Of a DNA stretch of 64,000 nucleotides, positions 52,692 through 63,994 are shown piece after piece (position 1 is the first letter of the stretch; every line of letters starts with the position of its first letter). Origin of the DNA: Paramecium pentaurelia (taxonomy: Eukaryota; Ciliophora; Oligohymenophorea; Peniculida; Parameciidae). The translations under genes and the position numbers were made by a program. The stretch lies in the NCBI GenBank assembly GCA_905183005.1, contig CAJJDO010000019.1:32564-96563 (forward strand), written 5' to 3'. The notes beneath the pieces are model-generated. The model searched no databases, had not been told where the DNA came from, and saw only the letters and a program-made list of their open reading frames with translations.

Positions 52692-53498
52692 TGTATATTA
52701 AAGTTTAAATTCCTAAATAATTCTGTTAAATTTAATATATTATGAAAAAAATTAGAAAGTTGTTAAATAAATAAATCTAATAAGGATGTTGTTAATTAAG
52801 TATCTTTTTAAGCTTTGATATTTTTCTGCTTAACCATTGAAGGTAAAGTAGTAATGTATAATGATGGGATCTTTAAACACTATTTCTGCCCAGATTAAAT
52901 GCATGAGTTTCAAGGATTCTAAAATATATTAATGATTTTACTGAGTTCAATTGCCAGAATTATTTCTTGATAAATTTTGATTCAAAATTAATAAATCTTA
53001 TTAGTCTTTGGAGATTTAGAACATATAAGAAAACTCTTGTTCGATTATAAACTTCAAAATACTACCATATTGTAAAGTCTTATTTGATCTTTTTGTTGAG
53101 GAATCAGAATTTGCTTCCCTTTCAAAATTTAATAATCATTAATCATAAACTAACAATTTATAGAGAATAATAAGAATGATGGATACAATTTTATTATAAC
53201 ATATTATTTTTATTCGTATTCAATACATTTATGTTAATTTCAATTTTTTTCTTCTTAATTCTGATAAATCTTCCTCTAAACTCATAGTATATAGAGCAAA
53301 TGATATCCTTTCTTATCGGTTGTATAATAAAAATCATTAGATATTATTCAAATAATTAGCCTATAAATTTTATTAATTTATATTGCACTTATGATGCTTC
53401 TAGATTCTAATAGTAATGAAATAAAAAATTTACGTTAAGAATTTAGATATTATAAATTTATTGGTTTTTTAAGAATAAAATTAATAATAAAATAATTA
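52692..53498. other. Spacer between divergent genes
   Basis: About 800 bases between the starts of two coiled-coil genes, so both promoters should lie here. Most is AT-rich. The part 52,947-53,285 carries a possible small minus-strand gene listed separately. Confidence 0.45.
52947..53285 (-). CDS. Possible small gene or gene remnant
   Basis: A start-like segment from ATG 53285 reads MSLEEDLSELRRKKLKLTQ. Farther along, in another frame, ESEANS-like sequence appears (REANSDSSTKRSNKTLQYGS, then ILKFIIEQEFSYMFQISKDQ), ending at TGA 52947. The segments have coding-like composition, but no intron of normal size joins them. It could be a decayed gene, a gene with one long intron, or chance. Confidence 0.3.
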
Positions 53499-55296
53499 AT
53501 GAGATCAATTTCTCCAAATGCATATTAACCAAACAAAGATTCTTTTTTATCTCAAGCTCAATAATAGAAAGCAATATTGAAAACACTAGTATATGAAGCA
53601 GTTCATGTTCCTGTAAATGAATAGATTGTTCATGTTAATAACATCAGATAAAATATGTCTCCAGCTAATGTTGCTCCAAAATCAGGTTAAACCGTTTATA
53701 GAACCTTTTAATCACCAAATAATCGTATTCAACAATAAACAATTTAAAACTTTTAAAACATCTAAACTTTGCCTTAACAAAAAGAAATGAAATTGCAAAC
53801 TTCTGTTGCTGAATTTTTAGTCCCATAATCCTAATCCTAAGAAACATATACTGCAAAAAGTGATGATCGAATTTATAGAGAAGTTGAAGATAGAATTAGA
53901 GTCATTAGAAATGAAAGTGATTCATGGAAATAAAAGTTCATTATTAGTGAAAATGACAAAGTTAAATAATTGTAAGATATGGAAAACCATTATAAAATGG
54001 AAATGCATAATTAATCCTAACAATTAAAACAATTTTATTAGGTTTCTATGAATGAATTAAATGAAGAACTAAAATATTTATAAAGAGAATTGGATAATTA
54101 AAATAGGGAAACTGAAAAAGCAAGAAAGAAATGTCATTAATTAGAAATGGACTAATTTGAATTAAAAACATAAATAGTTGATGCTATTGCTTAGAAAGAT
54201 TAAGCATAAAAAGAATTGGCACGAATGACTAATCTATACCAAAGAATTAAAATTGATATGGATGAAATGAGAACATAATAGGAGATAATGAAAAAAAGAG
54301 TTGTTAATGAATAAGAGTTAGAAAAACTTAAAGAAATTATTAATTAAAGAGAAAATGAAATTGATGATTTAAAAATAAGAAACTCTTAATTAGAAATATT
54401 AAGTATGGATGTTCGAAAGTTGGATACTTAAAATCATGAACTCTAAAATCAATTAGAAATACTCTCATCATAAATTTCTATATATGAAACTAAAATTGTA
54501 GAATAAAGAAATGAATTTGAAAATTTAAATTCCATAAATAAACGTCTCAATAATCAATTACAAGAAAAAAAAAATCATGAAAATCTTTCAAAAAATATCT
54601 ATGAATAAGAAATGCTCAATTAATTAAATCAAGCTTAAGTCCTCTCCCAAGAAAAAGATAATTAAATTAAATCATTAAATATATAATTCTCTCAATTATA
54701 ATTAAAGTATGATTAATTACAATAGCAAATACTATCTATTCGTGAAAACTATGAATAAGAATTAACAGAGGCAAGAATGAAGTAAGGAAAATTTGAATAA
54801 GAATTCTAAGATGATATTACTTAGAAGTTTTAATTAATGACAAATGAAATCCAACAACTTCAATAAGAAAGATAATAATTATTAAATGATTTGTCGTCAT
54901 AATCATAACAAAAAGTATTTTATTGAATTATTAGTTAAGATTCGATATGATTAAAAACTCTAACAGTAATAAAAAGAAATCGATAATTTCAATTACTAAT
55001 CACAATTAAGAAATAAAGAATTAGTTGATAATAAAGAAACAATTAATTAATTGAACAAATAAGTAACAGCATTGTAGAAAGAAAAGCAAAATCTATAAGA
55101 GGAGATTCATGTAAATATTGGTAAATAAACATAGAAATTGCATTATTAATATTAAGACTTTAATAAAGTTAACTATTAATATGAAAAAGTACTTTGTAGT
55201 ATTGAAATGGAAGCATTAAGGGAAAGATTAGATATTGCACTTTCTGAAATAGAATCAATAAAGACTAATTAACTTTCTATGTATAAATATTCCTGA
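53499..55296 (+). CDS. Coiled-coil protein, likely cytoskeletal
   Basis: A 590-residue product with one 25-nt intron near 54,915. The N-terminal ~130 residues are Ser/Pro/Gln-rich and disordered (MRSISPNAYQPNKDSFLS; VPQSQSQETYTAKSDD). From about residue 130 to the end there is an uninterrupted coiled coil with regular heptads (EDRIRVIRNESDSWKQKFII, LKYLQRELDNQNRETEKARK). The short disordered head plus long rod resembles basal-body and cortical filament proteins of ciliates, but no named family can be assigned. The stop is TGA 55294-55296. Confidence 0.65.
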
Positions 55297-55678
55297 TAAC
55301 TGATTTTGATAATTCTATTTAAATTAACTTTATACTCTATAATTGGTTATATAATTTATTTAATTATTCTAATATTCCACAAAATTAACTCAAAAAGAAC
55401 TCTAATTTCTTTAATTTAACACAGTTGATTGCTTTATCGGCATTCTCTCTTCATTTTTGGTGAATACTTATATTTTATTTTGAGAGGTAACTGGTATATT
55501 AATTTTGATATTTTACTATCCACTAATACCATATAGACTTATTTAAGTGAGGAATGTGAAAATGCAGAAAAAAATATATTTATATTATTAATCATAGTTG
55601 CTTATTATTATTAAAAGAGACACAATAATATTGCAGATTATTGTATAAAATTATGAATTAAGTAAATTTATCTTAAAA
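55297..55678. other. AT-rich spacer
   Basis: About 380 bases with no coding signal, ending at the point where the repeated polyQ-gene sequence begins. Confidence 0.5.
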
Positions 55679-56102
55679 GTACTATTAAATATATGTTATA
55701 TATATATTTGATAATAAATAGAATATTATATAAATATAGATATCAAATATAATGTGAATCAAAAGTAATTGAATTATTATGATTATGATGATGATTATTA
55801 TATTAATTAGATGATTAAAATAATCTAAAATAGATAAAAATAAAAAATATACTTTTAATATGATAATTTAGGTTCAATAGATATTTTAGTAGGAATATAT
55901 TTAGTTAAAATAGAACTTTTTCTTTATGCATTTAATATTTTTTTTCTAATTAATTCACTTGTAGCATTTTATTTTTTAGGAATAGTTTTATCTGGTATTT
56001 TAACAATAATTGATTTTATTTATTTCTTTAAACTTATTTAATGTAAAGGAGTAGGTATTTTAAATACTGGATGAAAAAAGTTTTAAACTGATTATAATTA
56101 TA

Positions 56103-56141
<39 letters not shown>
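55679..56141. repeat. Partial copy of the polyQ-gene region, ended by an N gap
   Basis: Matches 56,907-57,369 over its whole length with no difference I could find, up to the (ATT)n tract, where a single N at 56,142 interrupts it. The flanks to the left are unrelated in the two copies. It carries the C-terminal half of the polyQ gene on the minus strand. Confidence 0.9.
55743..56141 (-). pseudogene. C-terminal half of the polyQ gene, 5' end lost at the gap
   Basis: Same sequence as the C-terminal part of the complete gene at 56,971-57,628: polyglutamine tract, PVFKIPTPLHQISLKKQ, a 28-nt intron, and the histidine/asparagine-rich tail, to TGA 55743-55745. The first half is missing because the sequence stops at the N within the TAA repeat. 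It may be a real second locus or an assembly artefact. Confidence 0.6.
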
Positions 56142-56142
56142 N
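56142..56142. other. Single N, assembly gap in a microsatellite
   Basis: One N placed inside an (ATT)n run. A coding frame of an unrelated RAP gene begins directly after it, so the junction is artificial or of unknown length. Confidence 0.95.
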
Positions 56143-56810
56143 TTAAGAAGAACATCTCATTAAACTTCTAGATATTTTATATTACAAACTTGGAAAATAA
56201 TAAAAACATATATATTTGTCTAAATTTACATTCTAATTTGCTTAAATGATGTTTAATCTTTATCCTGAAATTATCAATTAACCTTTAAATCAACTCTCCT
56301 GTAATCCGAATACTCCTTTTTAAATGTATTTCTAATTTCTAAAGAGAGATTATTAAGTATGTAGATAAATCCTTCAAAGAAAAAAAATTGGAGTATCAAT
56401 TGATTATTTTGAAAATGAAAATTTTCCTTATCTTTTAAGATTAAGAGAGGATTCTATTAGTCGAACTTAAACTCTTTTAGAAGCTGAAATTATTTAGATA
56501 CTATAAAAATTGTAATTAAAATTCCTTAAATTTTAAAAAGTTCTTATTTATGATATTGATTTTAAAGTGATGGACAATTATGTAATTAATTGTAATGGGC
56601 CACTACATTTTATATCAACTTTGGATGGATAAATTAAATAAAAATCATTTAACACGGTGATGCAATATAGGTATTGTCATACATAAATAAAGACATTTGA
56701 AAGCACTTGAAACTCAAAATGTCATAGATTTTGATTTTTTCGATTGGAAAGAAGAGGATTCATTAGAATACAAAATATCAAAAATAAAGAAACTCTTGAA
56801 TTTGATTTGA
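56143..56810 (+). CDS. RAP-domain protein, 5' end missing at the gap
   Basis: Open in one frame directly from the N to TGA 56808-56810, with a 22-nt intron at 56671-56692; about 215 residues. The first part is helical (EEHLIKLLDILYYKLG; KRDYQVCRQILQRKKIGVSI). The end is a RAP domain: IYDIDFKVMDNYVINCNGPL, HFISTLDGQIKQKSFNTVM, and VIDFDFFDWKEE, where the GP-x-HF motif and the final Asp-Trp are the recognisable landmarks. RAP proteins bind organellar RNA. In ciliates and apicomplexans they act mainly in mitochondria. A start codon is absent. ATG 56253 or so is internal and probably not the start. Confidence 0.75.
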
Positions 56811-56906
56811 TATCAATGAAGAGTATATAAATATACATATATTACAATAAGTATTTTTTTATTAATAATATTCAATTTTAATTTTAAATATAAAAGAATT
56901 AACTTT

Positions 56907-57330
56907 GTACTATTAAATATATGTTATATATATATTTGATAATAAATAGAATATTATATAAATATAGATATCAAATATAATGTGAATCAAAAGTAATTGA
57001 ATTATTATGATTATGATGATGATTATTATATTAATTAGATGATTAAAATAATCTAAAATAGATAAAAATAAAAAATATACTTTTAATATGATAATTTAGG
57101 TTCAATAGATATTTTAGTAGGAATATATTTAGTTAAAATAGAACTTTTTCTTTATGCATTTAATATTTTTTTTCTAATTAATTCACTTGTAGCATTTTAT
57201 TTTTTAGGAATAGTTTTATCTGGTATTTTAACAATAATTGATTTTATTTATTTCTTTAAACTTATTTAATGTAAAGGAGTAGGTATTTTAAATACTGGAT
57301 GAAAAAAGTTTTAAACTGATTATAATTATA

Positions 57331-57369
<39 letters not shown>
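56907..57369. repeat. Second copy of the 55,679-56,141 segment
   Basis: Identical by eye to 55,679-56,141 but continuous into the rest of the polyQ gene. The left flank (3' end of the RAP gene and spacer) differs from that of the first copy, so the homology starts abruptly at a GTAC. Confidence 0.9.
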
Positions 57370-57383
<14 letters not shown>

Positions 57384-57628
57384 GAATTTTTCATTATTTT
57401 ACCTGAAAATGTTCTAATCAATCTTCTATTTGTTGAAATACTTACTTTTCCATCATCTTCCATTTATAATTTTAATATTGAATAAGATTATTTTAAATCA
57501 TAATCATTACTTACAGAAACATTTACCATCTTTTTATTTTTTCCTTTATTCATTATTATTTATTTTGGACTACTTTAAATACTTAAACTAGATTAACTTC
57601 TATATTTCATAAATAAAACTGGATCCAT
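56971..57628 (-). CDS. Protein with a polyglutamine tract encoded by a TAA microsatellite
   Basis: A 209-residue product from ATG 57628 to TGA 56971-56973 with a 28-nt intron at 57053-57080. The N-terminal ~85 residues are Ser/Lys/Met-rich (MDPVLFMKYRSQSSLSIQSS; ISTNRRLIRTFSGKIMKNS). Then come about 17 TAA codons in a row, read as glutamine, with a short LQLQ end. The C-terminal part is basic (FKIPTPLHQISLKKQIKSII; PDKTIPKKQNATSELIRKK) and ends with an Asn/His-rich tail. No family was recognised. The (ATT)n microsatellite is thus coding here. It is the only complete copy of four in the window. Confidence 0.65.
57325..57390. repeat. (ATT)n microsatellite inside the polyQ gene
   Basis: Perfect trinucleotide run of roughly 17 units, preceded by imperfect attata units. 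On the minus strand it reads (TAA)n, which is polyglutamine in this genetic code. The same run recurs at the 56,142 gap, at 58,555-58,612 and at the window end. Confidence 0.95.
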
Positions 57629-58091
57629 TATTATCAAAACTATTTTTCTTATTTAAATAACAATATTTATTTCTTTATTTCTTTATCTAAATATAAATAT
57701 AAATATGTTAAATATGATAATTGAAACAAATGTAAATAGAAAATACATGAAATATTTTTTTGTTTGAATTCAATAATTTAATCATCTCTATAGATAACTG
57801 AAAAAATATTTAGCTACTTTAAAATTTAAAGAATATCTTCTTTAGATTTATATCTTGCCATTTTTGCTAATTTGTTATCCTAATACTATATAAGTGAATT
57901 AAAACTGGCTTACAATAGAAATATTATTTCTTCCTTACAAAATTTTATTAAAACTAATTTATTTTTCCAGAATCTAGCCTTCTATTGCATCAAATTTAAT
58001 TTTGCAATTAAATCTTTGAATTTGGATAATATCTAATTAGGAATTGGACAATTTTTAGTATTTGAAATTTTTTTTATTTATAATAATTATC

Positions 58092-58526
58092 ATGAATGAA
58101 TTAAAACTTCTCGAAAGATTGCCAGCTAGAAAAACAAATATCAAGATGAATTTTGTTATAAATGGTGTATTTTCATTTCCTGAGGAATGGAGAGTAACAG
58201 ATGAAGCAAATCCTAATTTATTTTAATACTCAGTTGCATTTCTTGATTAAAGATTATCAGGAGGGAAGATAATTCCTAGAGAATTGACTGAAAAGGAGAA
58301 AAGAGAAATTGAAGAAGCAGAAGCAGCAAAAAAGGCTAAAAAGCAACCAAAAAAAGATGCTAAAATTGAAGTAAAATCAATTAATAGTCTAAGCCTCCTA
58401 AATTAACACCAGAAGAGGAGAAAGAAAAGCTTCTTAGAGAATAAATGGAACTAGAAGAATAATAGAAACTTAAGGCAGAATGGGATGCATTGACAGAGGA
58501 GGAATAATTTTATAAGACTCAAGAAG
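58092..58526 (+). pseudogene. Duplicated 5' part of CFAP70, cut at an N gap
   Basis: Identical to the first 435 bases of the CFAP70 gene at 59,322, including the 23-nt intron, and stopping at the N. Because the whole 1,229-bp block is repeated without differences, this is most likely the end of one contig that should have been merged with the next. Confidence 0.8.
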
Positions 58527-58527
58527 N
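58527..58527. other. Single N, unmerged contig overlap
   Basis: One N between two identical 1,229-bp blocks. The sequence after it restarts 1,229 bases back. Confidence 0.95.
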
Positions 58528-58560
58528 GATGAAAAAAGTTTTAAACTGATTATAATTATA

Positions 58561-58613
<53 letters not shown>

Positions 58614-58858
58614 GAATTTTTCATTATTTTACCTGAAAATGTTCTAATCAATCTTCTATTTGTTGAAATACTTACTTTTCCATCATCTTCCATTTATAAT
58701 TTTAATATTGAATAAGATTATTTTAAATCATAATCATTACTTACAGAAACATTTACCATCTTTTTATTTTTTCCTTTATTCATTATTATTTATTTTGGAC
58801 TACTTTAAATACTTAAACTAGATTAACTTCTATATTTCATAAATAAAACTGGATCCAT
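58528..58858 (-). pseudogene. N-terminal half of the polyQ gene, 3' end lost at the gap
   Basis: Same as the start of the complete gene (MDPVLFMKYRSQ, TAA repeat, LQLQ). The frame runs into the N at 58,527 and then into unrelated sequence. Part of the duplicated contig end. Confidence 0.7.
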
Positions 58859-59756
58859 TATTATCAAAACTATTTTTCTTATTTAAATAACAATATTTAT
58901 TTCTTTATTTCTTTATCTAAATATAAATATAAATATGTTAAATATGATAATTGAAACAAATGTAAATAGAAAATACATGAAATATTTTTTTGTTTGAATT
59001 CAATAATTTAATCATCTCTATAGATAACTGAAAAAATATTTAGCTACTTTAAAATTTAAAGAATATCTTCTTTAGATTTATATCTTGCCATTTTTGCTAA
59101 TTTGTTATCCTAATACTATATAAGTGAATTAAAACTGGCTTACAATAGAAATATTATTTCTTCCTTACAAAATTTTATTAAAACTAATTTATTTTTCCAG
59201 AATCTAGCCTTCTATTGCATCAAATTTAATTTTGCAATTAAATCTTTGAATTTGGATAATATCTAATTAGGAATTGGACAATTTTTAGTATTTGAAATTT
59301 TTTTTATTTATAATAATTATCATGAATGAATTAAAACTTCTCGAAAGATTGCCAGCTAGAAAAACAAATATCAAGATGAATTTTGTTATAAATGGTGTAT
59401 TTTCATTTCCTGAGGAATGGAGAGTAACAGATGAAGCAAATCCTAATTTATTTTAATACTCAGTTGCATTTCTTGATTAAAGATTATCAGGAGGGAAGAT
59501 AATTCCTAGAGAATTGACTGAAAAGGAGAAAAGAGAAATTGAAGAAGCAGAAGCAGCAAAAAAGGCTAAAAAGCAACCAAAAAAAGATGCTAAAATTGAA
59601 GTAAAATCAATTAATAGTCTAAGCCTCCTAAATTAACACCAGAAGAGGAGAAAGAAAAGCTTCTTAGAGAATAAATGGAACTAGAAGAATAATAGAAACT
59701 TAAGGCAGAATGGGATGCATTGACAGAGGAGGAATAATTTTATAAGACTCAAGAAG
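58528..59756. repeat. Second copy of the 1,229-bp direct repeat
   Basis: See 57,298-58,526. This copy continues into the full CFAP70 gene. Its left end starts inside the polyQ gene. Confidence 0.92.
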
Positions 59757-62261
59757 ATCAATACAAAAGTCCTAGCATTAAGTTTGATTAAAATTAGTTT
59801 ACTTAAGAATTAACTGGATAAAAATTAGTGATATAATAAGAGAGAGTGAGAGTTGATAAAGGTGAATGGATATTTTTATATAAATCTCCCATTCCAGGAG
59901 ATGAAGAAGTAGCAAAACTTAAGAAAACAAAACCTAAAACTTTAAATATTAATGATTTAAATATCATAGTATTTAAAGCCTGGATAGATTATTTACCATT
60001 TTAAAAATAAGGATAAACTGAAACTATTTAAAGAATAAAGTTTACTTAGTATATGGATGAATAATTTCCTCCTGAAACACCAAAACCTAATATAGAAACA
60101 ATGTATATGTACTTAAAAATCAATTTATCTCAACCAATAACCCCTATAAGATTTGAACCATAACCAACTTTTTAAGATTTGATTCCTTTAGCTCCTGAAC
60201 CTCAACCAATCCCATTAAGTTAACAATGTATTGAGGAATTAAGGAGTGATTTGCAGGTCATAATAGAATCATTAGCTATGGAATATTCTAATATGTTTTC
60301 GAAAGACTTAAACAAATATCAAAATGAAAAGTAAAGTAATATGCTAATGACTCATAAGAAATAATCTCTTTAATAGAGAAAAGAGCATTTTTTATATGAT
60401 TTCAATATATCAGGAAAATACAAGATTTTAAAGGAAAGAATAAAGAAGAGTATTGTAAAGTTATGCAGAGATAAGTTTGGTAAATCTGGTTCAGTAACAG
60501 GTATTTCAACAGATTAGTCTGATTAATTTTATTCAGAACTTTATGTGTTTTTAATGGAAGAAATGAGATAAGTATTAATTAATATGGTGAGAGAGAATAA
60601 AGAAGCATTGTAAGAGGATTTTTCTCATTTACTTTCAAAGAAAAAAACTATTTAGGATATCGGATTTTAAGAAATCATAACTGAAAAAACAAATGAAACT
60701 CGAAAACAGTAACTTGAGAGATTATGTTAAGAATATGAAATTTTAAATAGAACTGAAGAGGTAGAAAAACATCTAAGAGATTTAAATCTGATTAATCCAA
60801 AAGATTAAGATGCTTTAATGAAATTTGCTTTCTTCTGTCTTAGGTGTGTAAAAATAGAATAAGCAGTAACACTTGTAGAATAAGCTCTATCTTTTGATGG
60901 TCATAATCAATAAAATTAATTATTATTAGCTGGTTTGTATTAAAAAAGAGAAAAAATTTAAGAAGCTAAATTCATATTAGAATTATTATTAGATAAAGAT
61001 CCAAACAATTTAATTTATCATCTATTTTACTATCTTATTATTTAATAATCAGATTAAGAATTAGCTGATTTCATGATGCAAAAGGCTGAAAGAATATGGC
61101 TTAGACAGCTGAATCTTATTAAATAAGAGGGAATGCATCATGATGATCCTTAATTATATGATATTCCTTGGATTAAGATTCCAATTCCAGTTCCAGATAA
61201 ACCTGAAAAAGATAAGGCTATTTTAGAATAAAGAGAATAACAAAGAATTGCTTGGGAAAATGCTCATAATTAACCATAATTGACTGAATAATAATATGAT
61301 CAGATGATTTTATAGTTAGTAGAATTCTTTGAAAATGCTAGTCTCCTTGAATAAGCTGAAGAATCACTTAGTTTATTAAATGATAAATCTCATAATAAAA
61401 TTGTTATGTTAAGAGCAAAGATATTTTTATACAAATCTGAATATTCTCAGTGCTTAGATTTAATTGAAAATATGCTAGGTATTATCTTATAATAATTAAA
61501 GAGTTTAATCCTGAAAATTTAGAAATGCGTATTGAATACATAAAAGTATTGTTTAAGAGTTAATCTTTAGATAAATGCGAGAAATAGATTAAATTCGTTT
61601 TACCAAATCCAAAATTGAGAGAAGATCAGATTACTTATTTTAGTATGTATTTGATGTTAGGTTCAATTTATATAAATGAAAAATAATTTGGTAATGCTAG
61701 AGCTGTATTCACTAAAGCATGTTAAATTAAAGAAAATTCATCATTGTCTTGGATGGGATTGGGTATTTCTTCTCACGAATGTGGAAAGTATAAAGAGGCA
61801 GAAGATGCCCTAAGAATGGCTAATCTTTATGAACCTACAAATGATACAGTTTGGGGATATATTGCATTAAATTGTTTAAAAGATGGTAAAAGGTTTAGAG
61901 ATGCTAATTCAGCTTTGAAAGAAATGAATAAAACTGATGTATTAAATATTTTGTATTTTCTTAGACTGGATAAGTAAATTTAATGGTTCGTCTAAGCAAA
62001 GAATTTTATAATATCGAGGAATATTTAACAGCTAAAGAGTTATTATAAAAAGCAATAAACTGGGCTAAAATTTAAGATATGCTTAAAGAGGAAATTAATC
62101 AATTTGAAATTTAATTGGCAGAGACAAATGAAAAGCTTGGATTACTTTAGCAAGCTCTAGATATATATTAAGAAATATTAAATGGAGAATGTGGATCTAT
62201 GTAAGAGCACATTAAATAATAAATAAATAGACTAAGTTTCCAAAAAAATATATAATATTGA
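59322..62261 (+). CDS. CFAP70: Cilia- and flagella-associated protein 70 (CFAP70)-like, TPR
   Basis: 956 residues with three 23-nt introns (near 59,600; 61,477-61,499; 61,974-61,996). The N-terminal ~330 residues form a beta-rich, C2-like region (KMNFVINGVFSFPEEWRV; EWIFLYKSPIPGDEEVA). A Lys/Glu-rich coil (EEAEAAKKAKKQPKKDAK) follows within it. The middle contains SGKYKILKERIKKSIVKLCR and FYSELYVFLMEEMRQVLINM, both typical of CFAP70. The C-terminal half is TPR repeats (FAFFCLRCVKIEQAVTLVEQ; MLGSIYINEKQFGNARAVF; LGISSHECGKYKEAEDALR). CFAP70 is an axonemal protein needed for normal ciliary motility and linked to outer dynein arms and the central apparatus. Assignment rests on domain order and these motifs. 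Confidence 0.85.
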
Positions 62262-62298
62262 TAAGAATTATAAATATTTATATTATTAATATTAAATA

Positions 62299-62866
62299 AT
62301 GAAATCCTTGTTCAGATATCATTTCATTAACAAAGTTAGCATTTCCTCTATTAATCAAAATACATTGATTCCTTTATACAAGTCATCAATTTCAGGTATT
62401 AGTATTACTAACATATACTAGATTAAAAATTAAATAATTTTTCATAATCTTATGTACCTTTCAAAGAATACTTTCAACTTGTTCCCATCTTTCTTGAGAG
62501 GTATTTGTTTGATCATGGCAAACATTTTGTCGTTGGGATGTCATATTCAAAGGAATCTAATCTATTGTAATTGAAATGCTTGGCTCATTCAGGAATTTAT
62601 ACTAAATATGTTTCAATAGTCTTTTATGATAGGTTGTACCTTAAAACATTATCCCTACTACATTTGGTGATTACAATTAGAGCTCCAGATTTAATTTATT
62701 TGAGCACACTATCAGAGTTGATTACGATATGATTTATTATAACAATTAGCAAAATGAATTTTACCTTTTTGATAGAGAAGGTAAATGGGAAGATGTGGAG
62801 ATTCCAGAATTATCAATTGAAAAATTGTTTGATGAGAAGAAATATTTGAACGAAGTATTCAGATGA
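62299..62866 (+). CDS. Unknown protein, probably mitochondrial
   Basis: 172 residues after removing a 26-nt intron near 62,395 and a 23-nt intron near 62,605. The N-terminus has basic and hydroxylated residues without acids (MKSLFRYHFINKVSISSINQ), a fit for a mitochondrial presequence. The rest is globular (VPFKEYFQLVPIFLERYLF; DHGKHFVVGMSYSKESNLLQ; FNLFEHTIRVDYDMIYYNNQ). It ends FDEKKYLNEVFR. It starts 38 bases after CFAP70, on the same strand. No family was recognised. Confidence 0.6.
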
Positions 62867-62967
62867 TCAAAAATAAATAAATATATAAAAATATTAAATT
62901 ATTTTAACAACCATGAGGTCTAGATTATTTAAATAAGACAAAAAAAATTATTATAAATCTCATAAAA

Positions 62968-63255
62968 ATGAATATATATACTGATTGGTTTTATCTCAAA
63001 TGGTTTGATATCTTTGATTCTTAAATAATATTCATATTATTACAACTAACATATATCTTGATTTACAGCTTTTGGCCATTTAAAAATAAATTGGCTAAGT
63101 AATTTTGGAGTGAAAATCTCTTTTCATAACATAAATATATGGCCTTTTTCTTAAATTTATTTCAAAAGTTAACTTAAGTATGGTATGCCTGTGATCAAAC
63201 TGTTGTTATTGAAAAAGAACTGAGTTCATTCTATGTTTTCTTCATATTTAGTTGA
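62968..63255 (+). CDS. Small membrane-type ORF, end uncertain
   Basis: ATG 62968 opens 95 codons to TGA 63253-63255: MNIYTDWFYLKWFDIFDSQI, a hydrophobic helix (IIFILLQLTYILIYSFW), a basic patch, and VWYACDQTVVIEKELSSFY. Beyond the TGA the same frame stays coding-like (LNPLTFREAQGFLSISIMI), and an unusually long 50-nt intron would instead give a different end (GLRVPLYQYHDPTQYTLLEF). So the C-terminus is unsure and the gene may be broken. No family was recognised. Confidence 0.4.
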
Positions 63256-63618
63256 TATTATTCTCTTAATCCTCTCACCTTTAGAGAGGCTTAAGGGTTC
63301 CTCTCTATCAGTATCATGATCCCACTTAATATACTTTACTTGAATTTTTAGTATGAGGTTTTAAGAAATGCTGAAAGGGGAAAAAAATTAAGTATATGTT
63401 GTATAAATAATATAATAACCCTTAATTGAAGAGTTTATATTTAGCTTAAAAATATTTGTATATAAAGAAATTCTAGTGAAACTGAAAAATAAATAAATAA
63501 AATATTCATACAGATTATCATTATGTACTTATTCTAATAAAAATTATCTTATAAACAATTGTAATTATTTGACCGCTTCCAGAAATAAGAGAATTATATA
63601 ATTACTAATAAAAAATAA
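63256..63618. other. AT-rich stretch after the small membrane ORF
   Basis: About 360 bases. The first ~150 may belong to the uncertain 3' end of the previous ORF. The rest is spacer up to the inverted polyQ copy. Confidence 0.4.
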
Positions 63619-63941
63619 ATATTTATATTTATATTTAGATAAAGAAATAAAGAAATAAATATTGTTATTTAAATAAGAAAAATAGTTTTGATAATAATGG
63701 ATCCAGTTTTATTTATGAAATATAGAAGTTAATCTAGTTTAAGTATTTAAAGTAGTCCAAAATAAATAATAATGAATAAAGGAAAAAATAAAAAGATGGT
63801 AAATGTTTCTGTAAGTAATGATTATGATTTAAAATAATCTTATTCAATATTAAAATTATAAATGGAAGATGATGGAAAAGTAAGTATTTCAACAAATAGA
63901 AGATTGATTAGAACATTTTCAGGTAAAATAATGAAAAATTC

Positions 63942-63994
<53 letters not shown>

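Larger units (their letters stand above)
57298..58526. repeat. First copy of a 1,229-bp direct repeat next to an N
   Basis: Equals 58,528-59,756 with the same length and no difference I could find, including the same number of ATT units. The two copies are separated by one N at 58,527. Contains the N-terminal half of the polyQ gene and the first part of CFAP70. Confidence 0.92.

Noticed and set aside
55811..56074. A 87-codon plus-strand frame with membrane-like helices (also at 57,039-57,302)
   Set aside because: It is antisense to the C-terminal exon of the polyQ gene, which has an intron and a coding frame continuous with the N-terminal part on the minus strand.
58092..59756. A genuine tandem duplication of CFAP70
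   Set aside because: The blocks are equal in length and apparently identical, and meet at a single N, which fits an unmerged contig overlap better than a biological duplication.
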